Of a DNA stretch of 10,424 nt, positions 1 through 7,026 are shown piece by piece. The position numbers and the translations under genes were made by a program. How positions within the stretch are numbered: position 1 is the first letter of the stretch; each line of letters begins with the position of its first letter. Source of the stretch: JAYEMH01 sp034717985 [NCBI: Candidatus Ratteibacteria bacterium] (GTDB lineage Bacteria; CAZDME01; JAYEMH01). The stretch spans positions 1 to 10,424 of the forward strand of contig JAYEMH010000034.1 in NCBI GenBank assembly GCA_034717985.1. The letters are read 5' to 3'. Below the pieces are notes generated by a model that was not told the origin of the DNA, ran no database searches, and worked only from the letters and a program-made list of their open reading frames with translations.

Positions 1-182
1 CAATCTATCAATCACACCAGTAAAAATAGGAAAATTGCTTAAATTACCATCAATGTCAGAATTAATAGTACTTCTCCTTACGATACCCCTAATTAAAACC
101 ATACATACCCCGCCTCCGCCGTTCCGGCCAGCCCTAACACCAAACCAACCAAAATTCCTAACCCAACAAATTTTTTAAACAT
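1..182 (-). pseudogene. Secreted protein with broken reading frame, possibly DUF2341-like; runs off the window
   Basis: The ATG at 182 opens a classic signal peptide: MFKK, then a hydrophobic stretch of Val, Leu, Gly and Ile, then a likely signal peptidase I site after AEA. The frame stops at 93-95 after 29 residues (…AEAGYVWF). A second frame, displaced by one base, is open from there to the window edge and reads …STINSDIDGNLSNFPIF…. That is reminiscent of the start of DUF2341 domains (roughly 'ITIdssk-ID.dLtNFPvlv'), which follow a signal peptide in many surface proteins. Adding one T to the T run at 95-98 joins the two frames. The break is seen directly. The domain name is a tentative recognition from about 25 residues. 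It could be a real pseudogene, a slippage-controlled gene or an assembly error. It lies 36 bp beyond the small coiled-coil gene on the same strand. Confidence 0.5.
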
Positions 183-218
183 AACACTTCTTATCCATTT
201 AAATCTTGCTTTTCCACT

Positions 219-467
219 TTATAATGCCAGGTGGACTTTAATCTTGTTTACTTCTTCTTCCAAATGCCTGACTCTTTCTATGGTGAAAATACGCTCTTGA
301 TCCAACCTTTGCAAAATAACCATCATTTTATCTTGGCCATCAATAATTTTTGAGGTTTTCTCTTTAAGATCAGCCACATCTACCACTATCTTATCAATCG
401 ATCCTGTGTGTTTTGTAACTTCTAAGGCGATTTTATCTGCTTTTAACTCTAATCTTTCTTTTTCCAT
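219..467 (-). CDS. Small coiled-coil protein, function unknown
   Basis: This 82-residue protein has no signal peptide or membrane segment. It is rich in Lys, Glu, Asp, Ile, Val and Leu spaced like heptads over nearly its whole length (about residues 5-80), so it is probably one long helix that dimerises as a coiled coil. The start is well supported. The last codons of pdxA (GGG AGG TGA) form its Shine-Dalgarno GGAGGTGA, placed six bases from the ATG, and pdxA ends only 3 bp before the start. The two genes are therefore almost certainly co-transcribed and probably translationally coupled. Small proteins of this look occur as unnamed ORFs in many genomes, and I do not recognise a family. Coupling to pdxA does not by itself imply a role in vitamin B6 synthesis. 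Confidence 0.75.
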   Translation of the reverse strand: MEKERLELKADKIALEVTKHTGSIDKIVVDVADLKEKTSKIIDGQDKMMVILQRLDQERIFTIERVRHLEEEVNKIKVHLAL

Positions 468-470
468 AAC

Positions 471-1490
471 TCACCTCCCATTATTTCTGTACGCCAATCT
501 CACGGCCAGCTTTATCGCTTCCTTCATACTGCCGGGGTCAGCTTTTCCCTTCCCGGCTAATTGGTAAGCGGTGCCGTGTCCGGGTGAAGTTCGAATAAAA
601 GGCAGCCCCCAGGTTACATTGACTGCATTCCCAAACCCGCTCATCTTAAGAGGAATTAAACCCTGGTCATGATACATAACTACCTGGGCATCAAACTTTT
701 TCCGGTTCTCAGGAAGAAACAAAGTATCAGCGGGAAAAGGGCCGAAGACAGCATAACCCTTTTTTCCGGCCAGCTTTATAGCCGGGCTAATAATTCTTTT
801 TTCTTCCTCACCTAAAAAACCGCCTTCGCCGCCATGCGGATTTAAAGCCGCCACTGCGAGCCGCGGCTTCCTGATTCCTAACTGTTTTAACCCCTTGGCG
901 CCAAGCTCAATCGCTTCAAGAATTTTTTCTTTAGTCAAAGAACTACTTACCTTCTTTAAAGGCAGATGCCGGGTAACCGGAATTACCCGCCACGGCCCCC
1001 CGATGAGCATCATCGCATAACGGCGAACCTTACAGAGTCCGGTTAAAAATTCGGTATGCCCGGAGAATCTAAAACCGGCGCGGTTTATCGCCTCTTTATT
1101 AACCGGGGCGGTAACTATGGCTGAAAAAACTCCGGCTAAAGCCAATTCAGTTGCCCTACGAATATATTTCAGGGCGGCTTGAGCAATTTTTTTATTTCTT
1201 TTTCCCCGGTTAAAACGCCCGGGTAAATTCCGGAAATCTAAAACGGCAATGTCTTTAGAATTATTTTTTAACCGGGAAATTTCCTTTATATTACTAAAAG
1301 CATATATACTTAAGTTTTTACCGGTAGTTCCTTTCGCTATAGAGTCTAAATAGCGGCTATCACCGAGAATGACAAATTGAGCTAATTTTCGGATGTCCGG
1401 GTCAAGCAGGGCTTTTAGAGTTACCTCCGGGCCAATCCCGGCCGCATCACCCATACTAATGCCAATCAACAAGTTTCTCTTTTTCACCAT
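471..1490 (-). CDS. pdxA: 4-hydroxythreonine-4-phosphate dehydrogenase PdxA
   Basis: PdxA oxidises 4-phosphohydroxy-L-threonine with NAD(P). The unstable product decarboxylates to 3-amino-2-oxopropyl phosphate, which PdxJ condenses with deoxyxylulose 5-phosphate to make pyridoxine 5'-phosphate. The 339-residue length is normal for this cytoplasmic dimer. Hallmarks seen are GDAAGIGPE (residues 14-22, more often GDPAGIGPE), TAPVNK (127-132) and three likely divalent-metal histidines: SGHTEF (H145), NPHGGE (H219) and MYHDQG (H274). The end carries the family pattern TSPGHGTAYQLAGKGKAD. The only unusual point is Ala for Pro in the first motif. The ATG at 1490 has no clear Shine-Dalgarno, and the next in-frame ATG (codon 13) would cut into the conserved N-terminus. 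PdxA-like enzymes of sugar-acid catabolism (PdxA2/DenD type) are the main alternative; no kinase neighbour supports that here. Confidence 0.93.
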   Translation of the reverse strand: MVKKRNLLIGISMGDAAGIGPEVTLKALLDPDIRKLAQFVILGDSRYLDSIAKGTTGKNLSIYAFSNIKEISRLKNNSKDIAVLDFRNLPGRFNRGKRNKKIAQAALKYIRRATELALAGVFSAIVTAPVNKEAINRAGFRFSGHTEFLTGLCKVRRYAMMLIGGPWRVIPVTRHLPLKKVSSSLTKEKILEAIELGAKGLKQLGIRKPRLAVAALNPHGGEGGFLGEEEKRIISPAIKLAGKKGYAVFGPFPADTLFLPENRKKFDAQVVMYHDQGLIPLKMSGFGNAVNVTWGLPFIRTSPGHGTAYQLAGKGKADPGSMKEAIKLAVRLAYRNNGR

Positions 1491-1532
1491 ATTTTTGATT
1501 CAGACACAAACACTGGACTTCAAACAGAAAGA

Positions 1533-1574
1533 CAGACTATAGACATCAGACACCAGACATCAGACATCAGACTT
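1533..1574. repeat. Short heptamer tandem array, CAGACAT type
   Basis: Six consecutive 7-bp units can be read in phase: cagacta, tagacat, cagacac, cagacat, cagacat, cagactt. Their reverse complement (ATGTCTG) resembles the units of the larger array at 1778-1910. The two arrays therefore face each other in inverted orientation across the palindromic element. Confidence 0.85.
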
Positions 1575-1585
1575 TTCTATGTAAA

Positions 1586-1698
1586 CCCCGTTAGAGAACT
1601 TTGTTCTCTAACGTCCTGCGCTGACGGTGGCTTTAAACCACCGTCAGCTTCAAGTGATGATGACCACCGATTAAAATCGGTGGCTTTCTCTAACGGGG
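1586..1698. repeat. Intergenic multi-hairpin palindromic element (MITE- or REP-like)
   Basis: The ends are inverted repeats: CCCCGTTAGAGAA on the left and TTCTCTAACGGGG on the right. Inside are three independent palindromes: AGAGAAC/GTTCTCT around TTT, GCTGACGGTGG/CCACCGTCAGC around CTTTAAA (11 bp perfect), and CCACCGATT/AATCGGTGG around AA. No protein is encoded. Nested hairpins bounded by matched ends are typical of non-autonomous elements mobilised by Y1/REP-type (IS200/IS605-like) transposases or of structured repeat families. The mobilising enzyme is not in the window. The termini match those of the element inside mfd (5082-5167), which suggests one family. Confidence 0.8.
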
Positions 1699-1777
1699 TA
1701 AACAGTCAACCTCTGGAGAATCCTTCCTGATTCTTTGCCTATAATTCTTCTAATCTCTATTTATTTTTTTCATCTCA

Positions 1778-1910
1778 GTCTATGGTCTGTGGTCTATAGT
1801 CTGTGGTCTATCTTTTATGGTCTGTAGTCTTTTGTCTTGTGTCTTGTGTCTTGTGTCTTGTGTCTTGTGTCTATGGTCTATCGTCTATGGACTATCGACT
1901 ACGGACTTCT
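1778..1910. repeat. Heptamer tandem array of 19 units, GTCTATG/GTCTTGT type
   Basis: Reading from 1778 in steps of seven gives gtctatg, gtctgtg, gtctata, gtctgtg, gtctatc, ttttatg, gtctgta, gtctttt, five gtcttgt units, then gtctatg, gtctatc, gtctatg, gactatc, gactacg and gacttct. That is 19 units without a phase break (133 bp). The five identical units in the middle look like a recent expansion. The array lies just downstream of the mfd stop. No open frame of quality crosses it. Confidence 0.9.
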
Positions 1911-1947
1911 TCTTTCTATGGTCTGGTTTCTAAATATTACCATACCT

Positions 1948-4900
1948 TTAATCCTTCTGCAAGAGCTTTTTCAAAAGCGGCAGGCTCGCTTTATCGTCAC
2001 TTTCCTTCCATTCCAAAGCCAGATTCAGCCGATTGTCCTGAGCCTGGCGAAAAGAAAACCTGTTCCCGGCTGATTCAGTTAGTTTCTCAATTTCCGGAAG
2101 AGCCGGCATATATTCGGGATTGAACTGAAAATTGAAAGTTCCTTCCTCTTTTTGCCGATAGATTCGTTCAATTCCCCAGTGATTGGCCTGAATTCTTATT
2201 TCAGCTAAATCCAGAAGAGCTGCCATCCCCTCTTTTAAAGGACCAAAGCGGTCAACAAGCTCAATCTTCAAGTCATTCAGCCCCTCTATAGTTTCCAGGG
2301 AAGAAAGCTTGGCATAAATCTCTACTTTCTGTCCTGCCTCCGGAATATATTCATCCGGAATATATTCGGGCACATCTAAATTGACCTTTGTCTCTAAACG
2401 CGGAGCGGAAATGACCTTTCCCTTTAATTCAGAAACAGATTCTCGAAGTAACCGGCAGTACAAATCAAACCCAACGGCGGTAATAAATCCATGCTGCTGG
2501 TGTCCCAGAATATTTCCTGTTCCCCGAATTTCCAGGTCACGCATGGCGATTCGAATACCGGCTCCCAGTTCGGTAAATTCCTCCATCGTCTTAAGGCGTT
2601 TGACTGCCTCCCCGCTAACTATTTCGCCCTCAGGGATAAAAAGATAAGCATAAGCGCGGTGTTTATACCGGCCTACCCGTCCCCGAAGCTGATAAAGGTC
2701 AGCCAGGCCATACCGGTGAGCATTAATGATAATGATAGTGTTCACATTGGGGATATCCAATCCCGATTCAATAATGGTAGTAGAAACCAGAACATCGATT
2801 TCTCCGTTGATAAAACGGCGCATCACTTTTTCCAGCTCTTTTTCCTGAAGACGGCCATGGGCGACAGCAATTTTTAAATCAGGCAGGAGTTCCCTGAGCC
2901 TTCCGGCTGTCTTATGAATATAATTGATGCGGTTAAAAACAAAAAATACCTGTCCTCCCCGTTCTACTTCGCGCCGAATTGCTCCGCAAATTATCTTTTC
3001 ATCATATTCCAGAATAAAAGTTTGAATAGGAAGCCGGTCGCGCGGCGGAGTTTCAATCACGCTCAAATCCCGAATACCGGTAAGAGACATATAAAGGGTG
3101 CGGGGTATCGGCGTAGCGCTCAAGGTCAAAACATCAACTAATTCCCGGATTTTCTTTATCTTTTCTTTATGGGCTACCCCAAAACGCTGTTCTTCGTCTA
3201 TCACCAGTAAACCTAAATCTTTAAACTTGACGTCATCCTGGAGCAGACGATGAGTGCCAATGATTACATCAATCTTCCCGGCAGCTAATTCTTTAATAAC
3301 TATCTCCTGCTCCTCCGAAGTCCTAAACCGGCTTAACATTTCAATCCGGATGGGATAATTAGCCATCCGGTCCCCGAAGGTGTAATAATGCTGCTGGGCT
3401 AAAATCGTGGTGGGAACGAGAATGGCCGCCTGTTTCCCTTCGGTAGCGGCCTTAAAAGCGGCCCGGACAGCCACTTCGGTTTTACCATAACCGACATCGC
3501 CGCAAACCAGCCGGTCCATCGGCCGGGCCCTTTCCATATCCTTTTTTACCTCTTGAATTGCCTCCCTCTGGTCAGGGGTTTCCTCGTATATAAAAGAAGC
3601 TTCAAACTCTTTTTGCCAATCGCTGTCCCCGGAAAAGACAAAGCCGGGCCGCGTTTCCCTTTTGGCATAAATATTCAAAAGTTCGGCGGCCATATCCCTT
3701 AAAGCCCTTTTTGTTCTTTTTACTGCCTTAAACCAGGCACTGCCTCCTAATTTATAAAGTTTTGGCGCTGTCCCTTCAGAACCGATATATTTCTGCACTA
3801 ACCTGACCTGTTCGATGGGAACGTAAAGTATGTCACCGCCCTGATATTCAACTGCCAGAAAATCTTTTTTTCCTTCTTCGATTTTTAATTTTTTTATTCC
3901 CTGAAATTTACCGATACCGTGATTGAGGTGAACCACCAAATCTCCCTTTTCTAATTCCCGGTAAGTAGAAAGGGGTAAGCCTCCTTTAAAACGCTGACGA
4001 GGACGCCTCTCGGCATAGCGATGAAAGATTTCTCGGTCGGTAATAACGGCGAGCTGCAAATCGGGGAAGAGAAAACCCCGGTTCAACTCGGCGACAACAA
4101 AAGATATATTTTTTGCCGGATTTACCCCGTTCTCTTTGAGTAACTCCTTAAGCCTTCTCTCCTCTCCTTCGTTTTGCGAAACGAGAGAAACCTTAAATTT
4201 TTCTTCCTGCCATTTCTGAAGACGGGAAAGAAAACCGGAAAAATCTTCCCAGAGCGTATCAATTGCCCGGGTGCTGATTTGAAATTTTGAATCTATTGGA
4301 ATTTCCGGCATTGACTGCCGAATGGTAGAAAAACAGATTCTCTTTTTCGTTTTTATAAAAGTGATGAGTTCCCTCCAGAGAGATTCGGTCAACTGGGCTT
4401 TAATCAGCCCCGGTTCATCCAAAACAACCAAATCTATATTACTGAGGAATTCAAAGAAATTGCTTTCTCCCTGAATGGCCGCCGGGGGAATAAAAACAGA
4501 TTTTACCTTTTTTAAAGAACGCTGGGTAAGGGGATCGAAATAACGGATGGATTCGATTTTTTCGCCAAAGAATTCTATTCTTACAGGATTTTCCTCGCTC
4601 AGGGGAAAGATATCAAGGATGCCTCCCCGAAGAGAAAAATTTCCTTTCTCCTCGGCAAGGGGAAAGCGGATATATCCGCCCTGGTCCAATTTCTTTAAGA
4701 TGTTACCTAAATCATATTCTTTGCCTGAAAATATTTCCAGAGACAAACGATTGAATTGCGGCGGGGATATAACTTTATGGTAGAAGGACTTTGCCGAAGT
4801 GACAAAAATTTGAAGAGTTTCCGGGGACTCACCGCTTAAAAGTTTCAAAATCCTTAACTGTTCCCCGACAATATCCTTATGCGGTAAAATCTTTTCCTTA

Positions 4901-5256
4901 GGCAGAATTTCCCAGGCGGGAAAGTTAAAGGTTTCCCGGCCGCTAAAAAATTTTATATCCTGAGCTGCTTTTTCTGCTTCTGTAATGCCGGCTGAAATTA
5001 ACAAAATCCGCCGGGAAAAACTTTTCCCCAGCCCGGCCAGCCAGAAAGCTTTAGCCCCCGGGACTAAGCCGCTAATTTCCACCCCATTAGAAATTCCCTC
5101 TACAAGCGGGACAGCCGCCTTGCCCCTAAAGGGATGGCTTCGCCTAGGCGACTTACTTCTAACGGGGCAGGCCCCATTATCTCCGGAGAATGTTCTTATA
5201 ACTTCTTTAAACTGAGAAAAATCCTTTAGTGAATTTATGAGTTTTTCGGAATTCAT
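1948..5256 (-). CDS. mfd: Transcription-repair coupling factor Mfd
   Basis: Mfd pushes RNA polymerase off DNA lesions using ATP and recruits UvrA to start nucleotide excision repair. The 1102-residue length is close to the usual ~1150. Order seen: UvrB-like N-terminal region (about 60-300), CarD-like RNA polymerase interaction domain (about 430-500, with [20 protein letters not shown]), then the RecG-like translocase. The translocase has Walker [10 protein letters not shown] (586-594), DEEQ (687-690), LSATPIPRT (712-720), [12 protein letters not shown] (826-837) and QLRGRVGR (856-863). The C-terminal TRCF domain follows (about 950-1060). The start has a Shine-Dalgarno GAGGA close to the ATG. 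Residues about 27-57 look foreign: a basic stretch ([16 protein letters not shown]…) encoded by a palindromic element at 5082-5167 that keeps the frame open. The translocase motifs are intact, so the protein is probably active. Confidence 0.97.
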   Translation of the reverse strand: MNSEKLINSLKDFSQFKEVIRTFSGDNGACPVRSKSPRRSHPFRGKAAVPLVEGISNGVEISGLVPGAKAFWLAGLGKSFSRRILLISAGITEAEKAAQDIKFFSGRETFNFPAWEILPKEKILPHKDIVGEQLRILKLLSGESPETLQIFVTSAKSFYHKVISPPQFNRLSLEIFSGKEYDLGNILKKLDQGGYIRFPLAEEKGNFSLRGGILDIFPLSEENPVRIEFFGEKIESIRYFDPLTQRSLKKVKSVFIPPAAIQGESNFFEFLSNIDLVVLDEPGLIKAQLTESLWRELITFIKTKKRICFSTIRQSMPEIPIDSKFQISTRAIDTLWEDFSGFLSRLQKWQEEKFKVSLVSQNEGEERRLKELLKENGVNPAKNISFVVAELNRGFLFPDLQLAVITDREIFHRYAERRPRQRFKGGLPLSTYRELEKGDLVVHLNHGIGKFQGIKKLKIEEGKKDFLAVEYQGGDILYVPIEQVRLVQKYIGSEGTAPKLYKLGGSAWFKAVKRTKRALRDMAAELLNIYAKRETRPGFVFSGDSDWQKEFEASFIYEETPDQREAIQEVKKDMERARPMDRLVCGDVGYGKTEVAVRAAFKAATEGKQAAILVPTTILAQQHYYTFGDRMANYPIRIEMLSRFRTSEEQEIVIKELAAGKIDVIIGTHRLLQDDVKFKDLGLLVIDEEQRFGVAHKEKIKKIRELVDVLTLSATPIPRTLYMSLTGIRDLSVIETPPRDRLPIQTFILEYDEKIICGAIRREVERGGQVFFVFNRINYIHKTAGRLRELLPDLKIAVAHGRLQEKELEKVMRRFINGEIDVLVSTTIIESGLDIPNVNTIIIINAHRYGLADLYQLRGRVGRYKHRAYAYLFIPEGEIVSGEAVKRLKTMEEFTELGAGIRIAMRDLEIRGTGNILGHQQHGFITAVGFDLYCRLLRESVSELKGKVISAPRLETKVNLDVPEYIPDEYIPEAGQKVEIYAKLSSLETIEGLNDLKIELVDRFGPLKEGMAALLDLAEIRIQANHWGIERIYRQKEEGTFNFQFNPEYMPALPEIEKLTESAGNRFSFRQAQDNRLNLALEWKESDDKASLPLLKKLLQKD
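5082..5167. repeat. Palindromic element inside the mfd coding frame
   Basis: The plus strand begins CCCCATTAGAA and ends TTCTAACGGGG, which are inverted repeats with one mismatch. Inside are the perfect 12-bp palindrome TCGCCTAGGCGA (5140-5151) and a shorter CCC-TAAA-GGG hairpin. The right end is followed by GGGGC-AG-GCCCC. The termini match those of the intergenic element at 1586-1698. The frame stays open through it, adding about 29-31 residues (basic, Pro/Arg/Ser-rich) between the first helix of Mfd and the UvrB-like region. Confidence 0.7.
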
Positions 5257-5281
5257 TTTCCTCAGAAAATGTCTGTTCTTG

Positions 5282-5358
5282 ATTGGTAATTTCGGTTATT
5301 TGGGCATTGTTTATTGTTTGTGGTTTGTATATTGTAATTTGGGTATTGGTTTATTATT
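5282..5358. repeat. Degenerate heptamer tandem array between mfd and the permease gene
   Basis: Eleven 7-bp units can be read in phase from 5282: attggta, atttcgg, ttatttg, ggcattg, tttattg, tttgtgg, tttgtat, attgtaa, tttgggt, attggtt, tattatt. The unit sequence differs from that beside pdxA, but the period is the same. It fills most of the 100-bp spacer between the permease stop and the mfd start and touches the permease stop codon (5357-5359). Confidence 0.65.
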
Positions 5359-6388
5359 ATATAAGGCTTATCCAGAAGGGAACGGTAACAATAGATAGAA
5401 GATGGGTAAAGAATACCCCGGACCCGGCTAAGTCCGGGTCGCCGCCGTAACGCTGGACGAAAAGAGGAGTAGTAGAAGCCGAAGGCATACCGGCCTGAAG
5501 AACAAATATACCCAGAATAGGAGAAGGGAAAGAAAATAATTTACCTATTCCCAGGGCTAAGGCGGGAATAATAAGCAGGCGGATTAAAACCAGCGGGACA
5601 ATCAGTTTGAAAGATATCCTTTTATGAAATTTTTGCCCGGCCAGTATCCCGCCGATAATCAGCATCGCCAGCGGAATGGTAATTCCGCCGATAAGCCCGA
5701 ATGCCCCGTCGATTATGTAGGGCAATTTTACTCCCAGAGCGACACCCAAAAATCCTAAGGCTAAAGCGATGGTGCCCGGGTTAAATATCCCGCACCTTTT
5801 TAATATCCCGCCGGTTCCCCGGCAAAAAGGTGCGGAGCCGCCCCGGAGAATACTTACGCCCAAAGTCCAGATGAGAACAGAAAATCCAAGGTTAAAAATA
5901 ACTACTCTAACAACTCCTTCCTGTCCAAAAAGAAATAGAGCCAGGGGAATGGCTAAAAATCCGCAGTTAGTAAATGAAGAAAGATAGAGGAAGGTTTTCT
6001 TTTGTGGATTAGGCGCAGAAATAAATCCCGCCCCTTTCTGCCGGCTAAGTACCGACCCAGTCCCTTCTGACTCTGCTTTCATGCTATCTTGTGGAAAATG
6101 CGGGGTAAAAAGGTGCGGGATAAATCTACTGCAACAATAAGCCAGTATTGCGCCGGTTAAAACAATACCAACCGCCAAAAGAGGCAGATACCAGCTGGAA
6201 ATTAAAACTTCCCGCGAGGTCTGGGCAACCAGAACATAAAAATATAAAATGGGAAGAGTCAGCCCGATAACCAATTTATTTAAATCACGGGTAACCGCTT
6301 CAGTTAAAATCTTCCAGAATCTGGCCAACACCCCGACCAAAACGATTAATAAAAGAATGCCAATCTGACTAATTATCTCCTGAAACAT
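5357..6388 (-). CDS. AEC (auxin efflux carrier) family permease with two repeat-encoded loop insertions
   Basis: AEC-family proteins (Pfam Mem_trans, TC 2.A.69) are inner-membrane permeases with about ten helices, usually exporting organic acids such as malate; the substrate here is unknown. The 343 residues show alternating hydrophobic segments and two family hallmarks: SFTNCGFLAIPLAL (138-151) and, near the C-terminus, QAGMPSASTTPLFVQRYGGD (298-317) followed by the last helix. Two hydrophilic stretches between helices look inserted. Residues ~88-127 are encoded by an inverted-repeat element (6021-6125), and residues ~183-203 by a nested hairpin (5790-5835). Both lie in loops, so the fold may tolerate them. 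The start ATG lies at the end of an attC-like palindrome, with only a weak GAGAG as Shine-Dalgarno. The gene may therefore depend on read-through from the cassette region. Confidence 0.88.
   Translation of the reverse strand: MFQEIISQIGILLLIVLVGVLARFWKILTEAVTRDLNKLVIGLTLPILYFYVLVAQTSREVLISSWYLPLLAVGIVLTGAILAYCCSRFIPHLFTPHFPQDSMKAESEGTGSVLSRQKGAGFISAPNPQKKTFLYLSSFTNCGFLAIPLALFLFGQEGVVRVVIFNLGFSVLIWTLGVSILRGGSAPFCRGTGGILKRCGIFNPGTIALALGFLGVALGVKLPYIIDGAFGLIGGITIPLAMLIIGGILAGQKFHKRISFKLIVPLVLIRLLIIPALALGIGKLFSFPSPILGIFVLQAGMPSASTTPLFVQRYGGDPDLAGSGVFFTHLLSIVTVPFWISLI
5790..5835. repeat. Nested perfect hairpin inside the permease gene
   Basis: CCGCACCTTTTT (5790-5801) and AAAAAGGTGCGG (5824-5835) form a perfect 12-bp stem. 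Its interior holds a second perfect hairpin, GCCGG-TTCC-CCGGC (5810-5823). The minus-strand reading through it is hydrophilic (SAPFCRGTGGILKRCG) and falls in a loop of the permease. The 12-mer recurs at 6107-6118 in the same gene. Confidence 0.8.
6021..6125. repeat. Second palindromic element inside the permease gene
   Basis: The left arm (6021-6042) and the reverse complement of the right arm (6104-6125) match at 17 of 22 positions, sharing ATCCCGC-CCTTT-T-CC. The span is 105 bp, exactly 35 codons. The right arm contains AAAAAGGTGCGG, the same 12-mer that forms the stem at 5790-5835. On the minus strand it encodes a hydrophilic stretch with no membrane character (about residues 88-122). Confidence 0.65.
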
Positions 6389-6452
6389 AAGCTCTCGCCC
6401 CGGGAATTACCCGCCCCGACGCTTCGGAGTCAGGTACAGCGCTTTGTTATCT
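6388..6452 (-). other. Degenerate attC-like site at the edge of the cassette region
   Basis: Read on the minus strand it starts AGATAACAAAGCGCTG, overlapping the antitoxin stop codon. It continues TACCTGACTCCGAAGCGTCGGGGCGGGTA, where TACCTGACTCCG pairs imperfectly with CGGGGCGGGTA. It closely parallels the left half and loop of the site at 8727-8789 (shared ATAACAAA, TGAC.CCGAA, TCGGGGC.GG). The right end (GAGAGCTTATG) is a poor match to the GTTRRRY recombination core. A worn attC at the last cassette boundary is the best reading. Confidence 0.5.
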
Positions 6453-6734
6453 ATGATATTTTACAAGTTCCTCTTCTACTTTCTCTGAAATATAAAGCTT
6501 CATAAGCGACTGGTAAGGAATATCTTTTTTGTGTGCTATCAATTTTAATTCTTCAACCATTATTTCAGGCAGACGGATTGAAATGCTTATTACAGACGGT
6601 TTCAAATTGGATAAAGTCATATCCTTTGCTTTTGACCAGTCAATATACTCAGTAGAATCATGGGAATTCCAAAACTTTCTTTCCTCGTCTTCATTTCTGA
6701 ATTTTGGTATTCTATTCTTTTTCATGTTCTTCAT
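6447..6734 (-). CDS. brnA: BrnA/CopG-type antitoxin of a BrnT toxin
   Basis: This is the antitoxin half of a type II module. It should bind and neutralise the adjacent BrnT ribonuclease and, as a dimer, repress the shared promoter. The 95 residues begin with the pattern IPKFRNEDEERKFWNSHDST (residues 9-28), known from CopG-antitoxin (PF12441-like) proteins. The C-terminal half SISIRLPEIMVEELKLIAHK…PYQSLMKLYI is a ribbon-helix-helix DNA-binding fold: a short strand, then two helices. The gene overlaps the end of brnT by 23 bp. Two in-frame ATGs (6734 and 6725) compete for the same AAAGGAG Shine-Dalgarno. The first is very close to it and the second is 11 bases away, so the product may be three residues shorter. 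An attC-like site starts at its stop codon. Confidence 0.85.
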   Translation of the reverse strand: MKNMKKNRIPKFRNEDEERKFWNSHDSTEYIDWSKAKDMTLSNLKPSVISISIRLPEIMVEELKLIAHKKDIPYQSLMKLYISEKVEEELVKYHR

Positions 6735-7026
6735 ATCTCCTTTTCTCTTTTTTATTCATATCTCTTGCAGATATTACTCGAATTAATTTATTCCGTATCG
6801 TAAAAACAATAAACAACTTTCGATGCAAATCAGTTTTCCCCAAAATAAAACATCGTCTTTCATATTCAGAATGTTTTGCGTCATCAGCCATAATTAATGG
6901 TTTATTAAAAAAAATTTGCTCACACTCAGATGGGGTAACTTTATGATTTTCCCAATTTTTTTTGGCATTATACTCATCCCATTCAAAACCGGTGCATTTC
7001 TGTAATACTTTGTAAATATCACGCAT
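6712..7026 (-). CDS. brnT: BrnT family ribonuclease toxin
   Basis: BrnT toxins are small RelE-fold ribonucleases that stop translation by cutting RNA and are held inactive by BrnA. The 104 residues match the family layout: FEWDEYNAKKNWENHKVTPSE (14-34; usually FEWDe.Ka..N..KHgVsFeeA), a central HSEYERRCFILGKTD stretch, then KLIRVISARDMNKKEKRRYEEHE at the end (usually RIISAR.A...ErrrYE). The conserved RVISAR and RRYEE are complete, so the toxin is probably functional. The only in-frame start is the ATG at 7026. It lies inside a perfect palindrome and just where transcription should begin from the promoter at 7033-7061. No Shine-Dalgarno is visible. It is a typical stabilising passenger in integron arrays. 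Confidence 0.88.
   Translation of the reverse strand: MRDIYKVLQKCTGFEWDEYNAKKNWENHKVTPSECEQIFFNKPLIMADDAKHSEYERRCFILGKTDLHRKLFIVFTIRNKLIRVISARDMNKKEKRRYEEHEKE

Larger units (their letters stand above)
1491..1947. other. 457-bp spacer without a gene, filled with repeats
   Basis: No credible coding region lies between the pdxA start and the mfd stop. Short plus-strand frames here are low-complexity readings of the tandem repeat. The spacer holds, left to right, a short CAGACAT-type heptamer array (1533-1574), a multi-hairpin palindromic element (1586-1698), an unremarkable AT-rich stretch (about 1699-1777) and a long GTCTATG/GTCTTGT heptamer array (1778-1910). No convincing promoter for pdxA could be read. 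A TATAAT at 1740-1745 on the plus strand has no matching -35. Confidence 0.8.

Noticed and set aside
1740-1745. TATAAT hexamer on the plus strand as a promoter
   Set aside because: There is no acceptable -35 at 16-18 bp upstream and no plus-strand gene follows.
1533-1910. CRISPR array
   Set aside because: The repeats are contiguous 7-bp units without unique spacers, and no cas genes are near. It is a tandem repeat.
1803-2123. Plus-strand open frames over the heptamer array and the end of mfd
   Set aside because: They translate the 7-bp repeat (MCLVSCVLCLVS-like) and the antisense of mfd. There is no ribosome site or domain, so they are an artefact of a stop-free repeat.
2381-5215. Several plus-strand open frames antisense to mfd
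   Set aside because: They shadow a clearly real gene on the other strand and contain no recognisable protein features.
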